From contig NZ_CANMED010000005.1 in assembly GCF_947496855.1 (NCBI RefSeq), positions 534,994 to 598,993 of the forward strand: DNA of 64,000 bases, read 5' to 3'. Made by a program: the position numbers and the translations under genes. The DNA comes from an uncultured Aquimarina sp. (GTDB taxonomy: Bacteria > Bacteroidota > Bacteroidia > Flavobacteriales > Flavobacteriaceae). Positions within the stretch are counted from its first letter, which is position 1, and every line of letters starts with the position of its first letter. Positions 16,644 through 25,113 of the stretch are shown one piece after another. The notes under the pieces were generated by a model. The model saw only the letters and a program-made list of their open reading frames with translations. It was not told the origin of the DNA and made no database searches.

Positions 16644-17690
16644 TTAAAACTTTATTTTATTAATATCTCTTTGTGCTCTTTCAAAATCTTCATGTTTACC
16701 AACATCCAACCAATATCCTGCCAATGGATATGATACTACTTTCAATCCTTCACTAATTAATTTTTCCATTAAATCAGTTGCATTAAAAAAAGAATTCTGT
16801 GGTAAAAAACGTAATGCGGAGCGTTTCATTAAATAAATTCCGCCATTAGAATAATATGTATAGGTGGGTTTTTCTTTAAAACTCGTTATTTGCCCATTAC
16901 TTGTTTCTAATACCGCATAAGGTACATTGACTTGATAAGGTATCGTGACTACAGAGAAATCTGCGCCCTGCTCAATAAAATCTAAAAAAAAGTTTTCATA
17001 GTCCAGGTTCGTCAATACATCAGAGTTTGTAATTAGCACATAATCATGTTCAAAATTTGTGATCTTTGAAACGGCACCTATAGTTCCTAATGGTTCATCT
17101 TCCCAGACATAATCGATTTTTGTGTTTTTACCACTACCGTCTCCAAAATAACTTTCAATTTGTTCTCCTAAATATTTTACTGACACCCAAAAATCATCTA
17201 TTCCATATAATGCTAATCTATCAAGATTATGCTCCATGATTGGTTTGTCACCTACTTTTAATAGTGGTTTTGGTGTAGAATCAGTCAACGGCTTTAATCT
17301 TGTTCCCATTCCTCCAGCCATAATAACGGCATCTATTGGCAAATATGATCGTGCAATTCTAAAATTAATTACATTAACAACTTTGTCATCTTTGTCAATA
17401 ACTGGAAGTATTTTAAAATTGCTTTCTCTATATTCTACAATTTTTTGAATGTTTTCTTCTCCCTTTTTTATAAATCGAGGGTTATCTTGTATAATATCAT
17501 TTACCCTGCTATCGATTGTAATACCTTTTATAAGTCCTCTTCTAACATCTCCATCTGTTAAAGAACCTATAAGTTTATCGTCCTTATCAACCATAAATAA
17601 AATGGCATCTCCTGCTAGTTCATCTAATTTCAAAAGAGCTTGCTTAATTGTACTTTCTGTTTGCAGTAGATGTTCTTTATAATTTCTCAT
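16644..17690 (-). CDS. ptmE: PtmE-like CBS-domain sugar-1-phosphate nucleotidyltransferase
   Basis: A 348-residue fusion of two CBS domains (about residues 1-118: GDAILFMVDKDDKLIGSLTDGDVRRGL, FKILPVIDKDDKVVNVINF) to a nucleotidyltransferase domain (about 122-348). The latter has the signature MAGGMGTRLKPLTDSTPKPLLKV, ITNSDVLTN with the metal aspartate, and GGIYLMKRS. Campylobacter PtmE has this architecture and makes GDP-glucosamine for the legionaminic acid route, consistent with the leg genes upstream. The CBS pair probably senses adenine nucleotides. Donor base specificity is inferred from context. Confidence 0.85.
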   Translation of the reverse strand: MRNYKEHLLQTESTIKQALLKLDELAGDAILFMVDKDDKLIGSLTDGDVRRGLIKGITIDSRVNDIIQDNPRFIKKGEENIQKIVEYRESNFKILPVIDKDDKVVNVINFRIARSYLPIDAVIMAGGMGTRLKPLTDSTPKPLLKVGDKPIMEHNLDRLALYGIDDFWVSVKYLGEQIESYFGDGSGKNTKIDYVWEDEPLGTIGAVSKITNFEHDYVLITNSDVLTNLDYENFFLDFIEQGADFSVVTIPYQVNVPYAVLETSNGQITSFKEKPTYTYYSNGGIYLMKRSALRFLPQNSFFNATDLMEKLISEGLKVVSYPLAGYWLDVGKHEDFERAQRDINKIKF

Positions 17691-17740
17691 TAAATTGTTT
17701 AGTTATTATTAATAATAAAAACACAAACCTGTATCAACAT

Positions 17741-18412
17741 TTATTTATCTATCCATTTTAAAACCTGAAAAGCCTCTGCATACTCAACTCCTGCAACTGC
17801 TCCTCTATAAACCGCCAAAGCTTCTATATTTCTAATACTTCTTGGAAAAGGGTGTTCTCCTAATTCTGATTTATATATTTTCATAATTTTGTTCTTCTCC
17901 AATTGATATTTACTAATATCTACGAAATAAGTAGGGATGAAAATATTTTCTGGTAATGCTGGAGCAAATTCGGTCTCGGATATACACTCATACATTAATA
18001 CCTTTTTAATAAATGGGTATCTGAACGATTTTGTACATGCCATTGTTGCCTTAAATGAGATCAAATGATCCGAATGAGCATCTGATCTGTTCAAAACATA
18101 AATAATCTCGGGCTTTGATTCGTTAAACACTTCACTTATCATCGGAATCATTTTTATTAATGAATCATCCGTTAAGGTCATCGTAGGAAAGTCAAGTTTA
18201 TATACTTGATTGATTCCTAAATTATTTTTTACTTGTTCTATTTCATCTTGTCTTGATGACACTCTTTCTTCACTAAAACCTTGATCTGTAAATATGTTTG
18301 TTGTTATCAACCAATCAATTTTATCTCCATCATCTTTGTGTTTCAGTAGGGTTCCTCCACAGCCTAAAATTTCATCATCTGGATGAGCCGATATAACAAT
18401 TACATTTTTCAT
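17741..18412 (-). CDS. PIG-L/LmbE-family N-deacetylase
   Basis: A 223-residue zinc-dependent deacetylase. The metal and catalytic motif AHPDDE lies at residues 9-14 after a short beta strand. The third metal ligand region is NRSDAHSDHLISFKA. Members remove N-acetyl groups from GlcNAc-containing molecules. The start ATG shares one base with the stop of legG (TAATG), so it is coupled to the nonulosonate genes. It may deacetylate an amino sugar intermediate, creating a free amine for the GNAT encoded two genes upstream. The substrate is inferred. Confidence 0.86.
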   Translation of the reverse strand: MKNVIVISAHPDDEILGCGGTLLKHKDDGDKIDWLITTNIFTDQGFSEERVSSRQDEIEQVKNNLGINQVYKLDFPTMTLTDDSLIKMIPMISEVFNESKPEIIYVLNRSDAHSDHLISFKATMACTKSFRYPFIKKVLMYECISETEFAPALPENIFIPTYFVDISKYQLEKNKIMKIYKSELGEHPFPRSIRNIEALAVYRGAVAGVEYAEAFQVLKWIDK

Positions 18413-19566
18413 TAATACGTAATATTTTTGTAGATCAAATTATTGTCCAATTTTATTTTTTTTAAAATCTCCTTTACTTTTTCTGTTGTATCTCCATTTC
18501 CATATGGAGAATCTGAGTTTTCTACACGTTTTAAAAATTCTTTATCGGTTCTCACCTTATTTATAGCCTCTTTTATTTCTAATTTATTGTGATCTATAAA
18601 CAGTACATTATTTCCGTGTATTCTACCTCGTTGTCTACTTCCAATATTTATTGCTGGCAACCCAAAAGAGGGCGCTTCTAGTAAACCTGAACTTGAGTTA
18701 CCTATCAAAGAAGTGGCATTTCTAAGTAGATTTACATAATTTAATCTATCAAGGTTCTTAAAAACAAAAAGAGATTCGTTCTTTGAAGTATATTCATCGA
18801 TAACCTCAATTATTTCTCTATTTCCAGCATCAGAATTTGGATAATTAACCAAGCATTTAATATTTGATTCTAATATTGCATCTAATATAACTTCCATCTG
18901 CCTTCTTTGATCTTCAATCTCTGTAATTATTGGATGTTTAATTAAAACAAGGTAGTCATAACTTTCAATATCAAAACCAATATTATCTGATACTTGTTTT
19001 CTGCTTAGTTTTGGGGTTGAGACAATATTATCTATTGCTGGATTTCCTACTACAAATATTCTATCTTCTTCCTCTCCTAGTTTTATAAGCGTCTTTTTAT
19101 GTTCTTCTAGCGTCACAAAATGAAGATGAGCATATTTACTTGCCGCGTATCTTGTTGAATTATCGATATTACCATCTTTGGCAATATCTCCTCCAAAAAA
19201 ATGCGCAACAGGTATATCCAGATATGCTGCAGTCATTGATACCGATATAGCTTCTTCGCGATCACCTGCTACTAATACCAAATCTGGTTTTTCTCTCTGA
19301 AAAGTCTGAGCAAACGCGGGTATTTGATTTCCAAGCGAAATAATTCTACCTATTTTCTCGCTAGTATCCACCAAGTTATAAATCCTATCGGCAATTGGAT
19401 ATTTTTTATCCTCTATATTTTTTATAGTTTTTCCAAATGTGTCGGATAAGTGTGCCCCTGTTACTATAATTTTGAACTCAAAAAAATCATCCTCATGTAG
19501 TTTGTCATAAAGGCTGCTTAATAAATCAAATTCTGAGCGAGCTCCTGTGATTGCAAGTATTTTCAT
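18412..19566 (-). CDS. legG: Hydrolysing NDP-HexNAc 2-epimerase (NeuC/LegG family)
   Basis: A 384-residue GT-B-fold epimerase. It opens with LAITGARSEFDLLSSLYDKL, the NeuC/LegG form of the epimerase motif. It carries VAGDREEAISVSMTAAYLDIPVAHFFGGD and GNSSSGLLEAPSFGLPAINIGSRQRGR near the nucleotide site. In the legionaminic route this enzyme hydrolyses the NDP bond and inverts C2 to give the mannosamine-type precursor of the synthase. It is distinct from the non-hydrolysing WecB encoded at 26334-27458. Spacing to the GNAT gene is 1 bp. Confidence 0.9.
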   Translation of the reverse strand: MKILAITGARSEFDLLSSLYDKLHEDDFFEFKIIVTGAHLSDTFGKTIKNIEDKKYPIADRIYNLVDTSEKIGRIISLGNQIPAFAQTFQREKPDLVLVAGDREEAISVSMTAAYLDIPVAHFFGGDIAKDGNIDNSTRYAASKYAHLHFVTLEEHKKTLIKLGEEEDRIFVVGNPAIDNIVSTPKLSRKQVSDNIGFDIESYDYLVLIKHPIITEIEDQRRQMEVILDAILESNIKCLVNYPNSDAGNREIIEVIDEYTSKNESLFVFKNLDRLNYVNLLRNATSLIGNSSSGLLEAPSFGLPAINIGSRQRGRIHGNNVLFIDHNKLEIKEAINKVRTDKEFLKRVENSDSPYGNGDTTEKVKEILKKIKLDNNLIYKNITY

Positions 19567-19567
19567 C

Positions 19568-20518
19568 TTAAAATATATCTGAATCTAAAAATCTATAATG
19601 CCAATTTTTGTAACGTAAAATTGCTTCATTTTCTATCAAAGGAATGACTCCAAAGTAAGTGTTGAATCCTGTTTCTTTAAAACCCAACTTTTCTAAACCA
19701 ATGTGCTCTTCGGTGTGAAGGTTACTCCATAAGTTAATCTTAGCATTATACTTCTCCATAAGTTCAGAAACACTTAAACTAACCATGTTATTTGTGTTAT
19801 TCATATTGTAGAAAAACTCCATGATATCTATTTCACCGTTATATTCTTTGAAAAACATAATAGACACAATACCTCCATTCTTTCTCCCTACCAAAGCCTT
19901 GTAATCATTATCGGGGTTATCCAACAACCTCCACAACATATTATCTACATCCCTCTTTATCAAAACTTGATTAGACTCTGCAGCTTGTAGTTTCGAAATA
20001 TTTTTAATTAGTTCTGGCGATACTTTTTCGATTTGAAAACTTATAGAATTATCCTTATTCTTTATAGGTCTATAATCTTGAGGAATAACACTAAAAATAT
20101 TCAGAGCTGATAGATCTTGCCAATTCAAATATTTTCGAAAGCCATAATGCGAATTGTGATTTGCAAAACCATACACGGCAATAAATCCTTCTTCCTTTAA
20201 ATTATCAAAAAGAGAACCTGCAAGTAATTTAAAATACCCTTTACCTCTATGATCTGGGTGAGTCATTGTCATGTTGGATAAAGCAACTTTATATTCACTA
20301 CCTCCATGAGATAATATCATTGGAGATACTGCATAATAGGCAGCCAAAACACCATCTTCAATAATGTAAGAAATAAAAACCTTTTCATTATTGGGGTTTT
20401 TCAAAAATCGCCAATTCCAGTATTCTTTATCAAAATCAACATTAAAGGAAGCCTCAAAAGTTTCTTTAATTAACTCAAGGGAAACAGACTTATGGTGAAA
20501 AATTTCAACTTTATTCAT
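19568..20518 (-). CDS. GNAT-family N-acyltransferase
   Basis: A 316-residue protein. The N-terminal half is a GNAT domain: the acyl-CoA pyrophosphate loop lies in HPDHRGKGYFKLLAGSLFD, followed by VYGFANHNSHYGFRKYL. A second, weaker GNAT-like half follows (about 160-316). FWN/YWNWRFLKNP near the N-terminus resembles acetyltransferases that act on amino sugars in nonulosonate and flagellin-glycan clusters. The start overlaps the LegI stop by 1 bp. It probably acylates an amino group of the nonulosonic acid or its precursor; acyl group unknown. Confidence 0.82.
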   Translation of the reverse strand: MNKVEIFHHKSVSLELIKETFEASFNVDFDKEYWNWRFLKNPNNEKVFISYIIEDGVLAAYYAVSPMILSHGGSEYKVALSNMTMTHPDHRGKGYFKLLAGSLFDNLKEEGFIAVYGFANHNSHYGFRKYLNWQDLSALNIFSVIPQDYRPIKNKDNSISFQIEKVSPELIKNISKLQAAESNQVLIKRDVDNMLWRLLDNPDNDYKALVGRKNGGIVSIMFFKEYNGEIDIMEFFYNMNNTNNMVSLSVSELMEKYNAKINLWSNLHTEEHIGLEKLGFKETGFNTYFGVIPLIENEAILRYKNWHYRFLDSDIF

Positions 20519-21525
20519 TATTTAATTATTAGTTCGTCTTCGTCAAATTCTTTTATGGCTTTAGCGCCTATCACTTCGTCCCATAGCATAGGGGAAATTC
20601 CAGTACCGGGTCTTTTAACAGTAATATTTTGAATAGTAAAGACCTCTCCTTTTTTGATTTTTTTGGTGGCAACAATACTTTTTCTGGCAACACTTTTGTT
20701 CTGTGCTTCACTATCACTAGGCTCTTTTCGTCCGTGACCAAAGGCGACTTCTATATTTCTAATTCCCTGTACCATGGCCTTTAGTTCTTCTGGCTCTAAA
20801 GATGCTCTATGATCTGGACCTTCCATTGTTTTGTCAAGCGTAAAATGTTTTTCGATAACGGTCGCTCCTAAAGCAACAGCTGCAATCGGAATTTCAATTC
20901 CAAGTGTATGGTCCGAATATCCTATAGGTACGTCAAATTCTTTTTTTATGGTATTCATTGCCAGCATATTAACATCCTTCATTGGTGTAGGGTATTGAGT
21001 ATTACAATGTAATATTGAAATCTGACTTTTATGAGCCCCCGCATCAATTAATACATTCATGGCATCTCTTATTTCTTCTATAGTAGCCATTCCTGTTGAT
21101 ATTATAATCGGCTTGCCTAACCCTCCTATTTTTCTCAAATAAGGTAAATTAGTAATTTCTCCTGAAGGAATCTTAAATAAATCTATATTTAATTTATTTA
21201 AAAAGTCAATACTATCTAAATCAAAAGCGGTAGATAAGAATGTAATACTTTTTGTATTACAATAATCAATTAACTCCAAGTGCATCTCTTTGCTTAGTTC
21301 AAGCTTTTGAAGCATCTCCAATTGTGATTCAGAAGTGTTATTAGTAGTTTCCTTTTGATAGGATGCCTTCTCAGCATTCTTGCTTACTAATTTTTTTGAA
21401 TCGAAGGTTTGAAATTTAACATAATCAACACCTGCAGAAGCGGCAGCATCTATTAGTTTTTTAGCAAGATCAATACTTCCATTATGGTTTACTCCTGCTT
21501 CAGCAATAATTAAGGTTTTTTTCAT
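20518..21525 (-). CDS. legI: Legionaminic/neuraminic acid synthase (NeuB family)
   Basis: An orthodox 335-residue NeuB-type synthase. It has IIAEAGVNHNGSIDLAKKLIDAA, VDYVKFQTF, the LKIPSGEI-type FKIPSGEITNLP, ISTGMATIEEI, GYSDHT and the catalytic EKHFTLDK, ending with a SAF domain (KKIKKGEVFTIQNITVKRPGTGI). It condenses PEP with a 6-deoxy-diamino-hexose to the nine-carbon acid. I place the start at ATG 21525, which shares one base with the preceding stop (TAATG) and begins MKKTLIIAEAG. The longer frame would add 12 unconserved residues overlapping the upstream gene. Confidence 0.92.
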   Translation of the reverse strand: MKKTLIIAEAGVNHNGSIDLAKKLIDAAASAGVDYVKFQTFDSKKLVSKNAEKASYQKETTNNTSESQLEMLQKLELSKEMHLELIDYCNTKSITFLSTAFDLDSIDFLNKLNIDLFKIPSGEITNLPYLRKIGGLGKPIIISTGMATIEEIRDAMNVLIDAGAHKSQISILHCNTQYPTPMKDVNMLAMNTIKKEFDVPIGYSDHTLGIEIPIAAVALGATVIEKHFTLDKTMEGPDHRASLEPEELKAMVQGIRNIEVAFGHGRKEPSDSEAQNKSVARKSIVATKKIKKGEVFTIQNITVKRPGTGISPMLWDEVIGAKAIKEFDEDELIIK

Positions 21526-22166
21526 TACTTTTTGTTTTTTGCCGGTACTCCAATCATACAAGTTTCATCTGATACGTCTTTTGTGACTACTGCTCCGGCG
21601 CCTATTTTGTTTTTAGACCCAATTTTTAAATATTGCAGTATTGAAGCATTGGTACCTATCAGGTTTTCATCTTCGATCATTACCCCACCAGAAATAACGG
21701 CACAAGGATTTAAAACATTATATGAGCCTATTATACAATCATGCCCAATATGAACACCTCTATTAATATAGTTGAAGGATTTAATTGCTATATCCACGGT
21801 AAAAACACATTTAGTCGTAATTATGTTGCCTATTCCTAATTTTACACTTTCGTCCAGATGTACATCTGGGTGAATCACATTTGGGAATTCAAAACTTGGA
21901 TTGTTTTGATAGATTTGTACAATCTTTTTTAATCTATTAGTATCTCCTATACCAAATACTATCGAAACATTTTCTTTTTGATTATTTATAAAAGTAGATT
22001 CTTTTATTATTGACAATTTTCTGCTACCTATCTGCAATGATTCGTTATTATCCACATCCACGAACCCTTTGAAATCATATGTTCTATGGAGCGCATTAAT
22101 TTCTTCTATTAGTAAATAAATCTCTTTTGCAGCTCCTCCTGCCCCAATGATATATATCGGCTTCAT
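21525..22166 (-). CDS. NeuD/PglD/LegH-type sugar N- or O-acetyltransferase
   Basis: A 213-residue two-domain acyltransferase. Residues ~1-75 form a Rossmann-like nucleotide-sugar domain starting IYIIGAGGAAKEIYLLIEEI. Residues ~90-205 form a left-handed beta helix with NRGVHIGHDCIIGSYNVLNPCAVISGG (catalytic His in GHDC) and KIGAGAVVTKDV. Homologues acetylate the 4-amino group made by a PLP aminotransferase (PglD/LegH), and the aminotransferase gene legC is immediately upstream with a 4-bp overlap. This fits the N-acetylation step before LegG. Confidence 0.9.
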   Translation of the reverse strand: MKPIYIIGAGGAAKEIYLLIEEINALHRTYDFKGFVDVDNNESLQIGSRKLSIIKESTFINNQKENVSIVFGIGDTNRLKKIVQIYQNNPSFEFPNVIHPDVHLDESVKLGIGNIITTKCVFTVDIAIKSFNYINRGVHIGHDCIIGSYNVLNPCAVISGGVMIEDENLIGTNASILQYLKIGSKNKIGAGAVVTKDVSDETCMIGVPAKNKK

Positions 22167-23302
22167 ATTATAACACTACTAGGAATATTTATAACACGTT
22201 CTTCAAACCATTGCGAATTTTCTAAATTACTGGTTTGCGCATTTTTAAACATCACTAAACTATTCATCAATTTCCATATTGGTCTGGTCATTATACCATT
22301 ATCATTTGTTTCTTTAAGAAAATTATCTCTTTCTTCAAGATTTTCTAAAATAATTGCATTCAACCAATAATTAGCGGTTGTTTTATCGGGTTCGGTAATA
22401 AATGTAAACGATGTATTTTCAAAAAATGTCTGATATTTTTTTGCCAGATTTCTCTTTTTCTCTAAAAACAAAGGAAGTTTTTCCATTTGTGCACATCCTA
22501 GAGCAGCATTTATATTAGGTAATCTATAGTTATATGCAATCATATCATGCTCAAAGTCCCAGCGATGTGGAATTTTTGCCGTTGTTGTGATATGCTTTGC
22601 TTTTTTTGCCAACTTTTCGTCATTGGTAACAATCATACCACCACCACCTGTAGTTATCGTTTTATTTCCATTAAAACTAAAAGTACCTAAAAGGCCAAAA
22701 GTACCCGTATGCCTATCATTACAATAACTCCCAAGAGATTCTGCTGCATCCTCAACAACATCTAGATTGTACTTATCGCAAACAGTTACGAGTTCTTTAA
22801 TCCTCAAGGGCAAACCAAAAGTATGCATAGGGACAACAGCTTTTATTCTTCTTTTTGAAGTTTTATTGATACATTGCCCGTTTATTATTTCTGTATTTTT
22901 TGATAAAAAATCTTCTAATTTTTCTGGAGACAAGCCCAAAGTATCTCTATCCACATCTACAAAAACTGGGTGTGCCCCAATATAACTCAGTGCGTTTGCA
23001 GTAGCAATAAAAGTTAATGGTTGAGTTATCACCTCATCATTTTGTTCTACTCCTGTCATTAACAAAGCAATATGTAATGCTGCTGTTCCATTCACTGTAG
23101 CTATAGCATATTTCGCCCCAGTAAATCGCTTCATTTCTTCTTCAAATTGATCTACAAATTTTCCAACGCTAGAAACAAAAGTGCTATCTATACAATCGTT
23201 AAGATACTTTTTTTCATTTCCAATGAAAACAGGTGCATGTAATGGGATAAAATCATCCGTATTGTATGTTTCTTTTACAAAGGATATAAATTCTTTGTGC
23301 AT
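22163..23302 (-). CDS. legC: LegC-type PLP-dependent sugar aminotransferase (DegT/DnrJ/EryC1 family)
   Basis: A 379-residue aminotransferase that converts the 4-keto intermediate from LegB to a 4-amino sugar. It contains FIPLHAPVFIGNEKKYLNDCIDS and GKFVDQFEEEMKRFTGAKYAIATVNGTAALHIAL. The PLP-phosphate and aspartate region is VVEDAAESLGS, and the Schiff-base lysine lies in GTFSFNGNKTITTGGGG. I place the start at ATG 23302 (MHKEFISFVKETYNT), 4 bp after the legB stop. The longer frame to 23350 would overlap legB by 44 bp and adds unconserved residues. Confidence 0.92.
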   Translation of the reverse strand: MHKEFISFVKETYNTDDFIPLHAPVFIGNEKKYLNDCIDSTFVSSVGKFVDQFEEEMKRFTGAKYAIATVNGTAALHIALLMTGVEQNDEVITQPLTFIATANALSYIGAHPVFVDVDRDTLGLSPEKLEDFLSKNTEIINGQCINKTSKRRIKAVVPMHTFGLPLRIKELVTVCDKYNLDVVEDAAESLGSYCNDRHTGTFGLLGTFSFNGNKTITTGGGGMIVTNDEKLAKKAKHITTTAKIPHRWDFEHDMIAYNYRLPNINAALGCAQMEKLPLFLEKKRNLAKKYQTFFENTSFTFITEPDKTTANYWLNAIILENLEERDNFLKETNDNGIMTRPIWKLMNSLVMFKNAQTSNLENSQWFEERVINIPSSVII

Positions 23303-23306
23303 ATAT

Positions 23307-24494
23307 TTACATTTTACTGTCCAAATATTTACCTGTTTCCTTATGTCCAAAATCAGGAATCATTTCAAAAAACAATTCCACTATTTCTTCCTTATTCCAG
23401 TTTTTATTTTTTTTCATATCCTGAATTTTTCTGGTAAAAAGTTCAATCTTCTCGTTGTCAAAATTCAAATCATTTTTAATAATTCCAAGGTTATGAAACC
23501 TATTCATATCTAGTGTCTCTTTTTCTGTAAAGAACTCTTCAAAATCTTTTTCTCCTGTTGTGTCACTTTTAGAAAATAAACAAGGCCATTTGCCTTGTTC
23601 GGGTAATGTCTTTATTAATTCTCTTGCTTCATTTTCATCACTGCATAAATATGGTTCATACCCCAATGCGTCCAGGTATTTTACCGCTATATCCGCAAAA
23701 GAAATAAGGTGTAAACTTTCACTTAATTTAGGAAAAAATATATCTCTATTCTCACCAAAAATGCATGACATTAAACACAATTCTCCTGATTCTTTCGGTA
23801 TTACGAAATATCTTTTTATATCATTAGGAGCTACTATAGGTTGTCTCTTTTTAATTCTTTGATCAAATCCATATAATAGAGAACCATCAGAAAACGCCAC
23901 ATTGGCAAACCTGGCAGTGGATATCTTAATATCCTTGCTTCGTTTCATCAGGTACATTTCCATTATACGTTTTGATGCTCCCATCATATTAACAGGGTTT
24001 GCCGCCTTATCAGTGGACACACAAAAGTATTTTTTGGTTCCTTTTTTTATCGATTGAAGTAGTGTTTTTTCAGTATTAAAAATATTGACATAAATCATTC
24101 GCATCAACGTAAAAGGGTCTTTTTCGCTCCTTACGTGCTTTAGAGCTGATAGATTCAACACATAATCATATTGACCATCATTAGCAATAAATGCATCATA
24201 TTCTTCTGAACCTATATCTAAAGCAAATGTTTGAAAATCTCCCTCAATATACCCAAAAGAACTTCTTACGTCTCGCACAAGTTCCACCATATTGTTCTCA
24301 CTTATGTCAACAACATGTAATTTTTTTGGATTTCTTTTGAAGATTTCTTTTGTGACCGCCTGACCTATTGAACCTGCTCCACCAATAACCAAAAAAGATG
24401 ATGATGATACAATTTTCGCTAATTCACCTTCATTATTAGCAATATCTTCTGAAAATAGTTCATTAGTTCTACCTATCAAATTCAATACATTCAT
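23307..24494 (-). CDS. legB: LegB-type NDP-GlcNAc 4,6-dehydratase
   Basis: A 395-residue extended SDR/polysaccharide biosynthesis (CapD-like) dehydratase, first dedicated step of the nonulosonate path. The NAD-binding loop is GGAGSIGQAVTKEIFKR. VVDISENNMVELVRDV follows the second strand. The active region is CVSTDKAANPVNMMGASKRIMEM, with the Met-containing YxxxK replacement typical of inverting/LegB dehydratases (MGASK). It heads the set legB-legC-neuD-type-legI. A 44-bp gap separates it from the small lipoprotein gene upstream. In Campylobacter the substrate is GDP-GlcNAc, and the ptmE-like gene here agrees. Confidence 0.92.
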   Translation of the reverse strand: MNVLNLIGRTNELFSEDIANNEGELAKIVSSSSFLVIGGAGSIGQAVTKEIFKRNPKKLHVVDISENNMVELVRDVRSSFGYIEGDFQTFALDIGSEEYDAFIANDGQYDYVLNLSALKHVRSEKDPFTLMRMIYVNIFNTEKTLLQSIKKGTKKYFCVSTDKAANPVNMMGASKRIMEMYLMKRSKDIKISTARFANVAFSDGSLLYGFDQRIKKRQPIVAPNDIKRYFVIPKESGELCLMSCIFGENRDIFFPKLSESLHLISFADIAVKYLDALGYEPYLCSDENEARELIKTLPEQGKWPCLFSKSDTTGEKDFEEFFTEKETLDMNRFHNLGIIKNDLNFDNEKIELFTRKIQDMKKNKNWNKEEIVELFFEMIPDFGHKETGKYLDSKM

Positions 24495-24538
24495 AAACTA
24501 TCTAGTTATGGAATTAATATAAAATATTGTAAAGATTC

Positions 24539-25105
24539 TTAGTTCGATATATATGAGTCCTGAAATTCTTCTTTCAGTAAATTCTGTTTAGCACTCATGT
24601 TCCTCACTCCAATTATGGTTTTTTCAAAGGCTTCAATATTGGTACTAAAAGACCTAAAAACAACGTATTCATCTTTATATTCCTTCGCTGTTTTAAGATT
24701 TAACCAATAACTTTCAATTCCAGTTTTCTTAAAGTTTTCTGCAAGAAATTCTAGATCGTCCTTATACGGATAATTTTGTATGAAAACAGCGTAATTGCCG
24801 CTTTTCAATAATTCAATATCTTCTGTTTTAAAAAAGATTTTATAAATATACTTGTTTTCGCTTAGATGGTTAACCTGAAACTTAGTTACAATAATACCAT
24901 CACCTTTAAACTCTTTATCATTTAACTGTACAATATTACTTGGTAATTTGACTTTCTTTTCTTCTACTTCCTTTTTGTCAGTTTTATCGTTGATAGATTC
25001 TTCTGTATTTACATCCTCTTTATTTTCTTTTCTTTTGTCGTTATTACAAGAAAACAAAAAGGTTACTACAGTAAGAATAACTAATAATAGCTTTCTATAA
25101 TTCAT
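24539..25105 (-). CDS. Small hypothetical lipoprotein with SPOR-like C-terminus
   Basis: A 188-residue protein with a lipoprotein signal (MNYRKLLLVILTVVTF followed by lipobox LFSC, Cys at residue 20). A highly charged Lys/Glu/Asp linker runs to ~60, and a compact alpha/beta domain covers ~85-185. The domain has 'YAVFIQNYPYKDDLEFLAENFKKTG..SYWLNL', a strand-helix-strand order resembling SPOR domains that bind denuded peptidoglycan, but I cannot confirm the family. It sits between wecC (8 bp) and legB (44 bp), an unusual place for an envelope lipoprotein. It may anchor the assembly machinery or scaffold the envelope. Confidence 0.6.
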   Translation of the reverse strand: MNYRKLLLVILTVVTFLFSCNNDKRKENKEDVNTEESINDKTDKKEVEEKKVKLPSNIVQLNDKEFKGDGIIVTKFQVNHLSENKYIYKIFFKTEDIELLKSGNYAVFIQNYPYKDDLEFLAENFKKTGIESYWLNLKTAKEYKDEYVVFRSFSTNIEAFEKTIIGVRNMSAKQNLLKEEFQDSYISN

Positions 25106-25113
25106 TATTTTGT

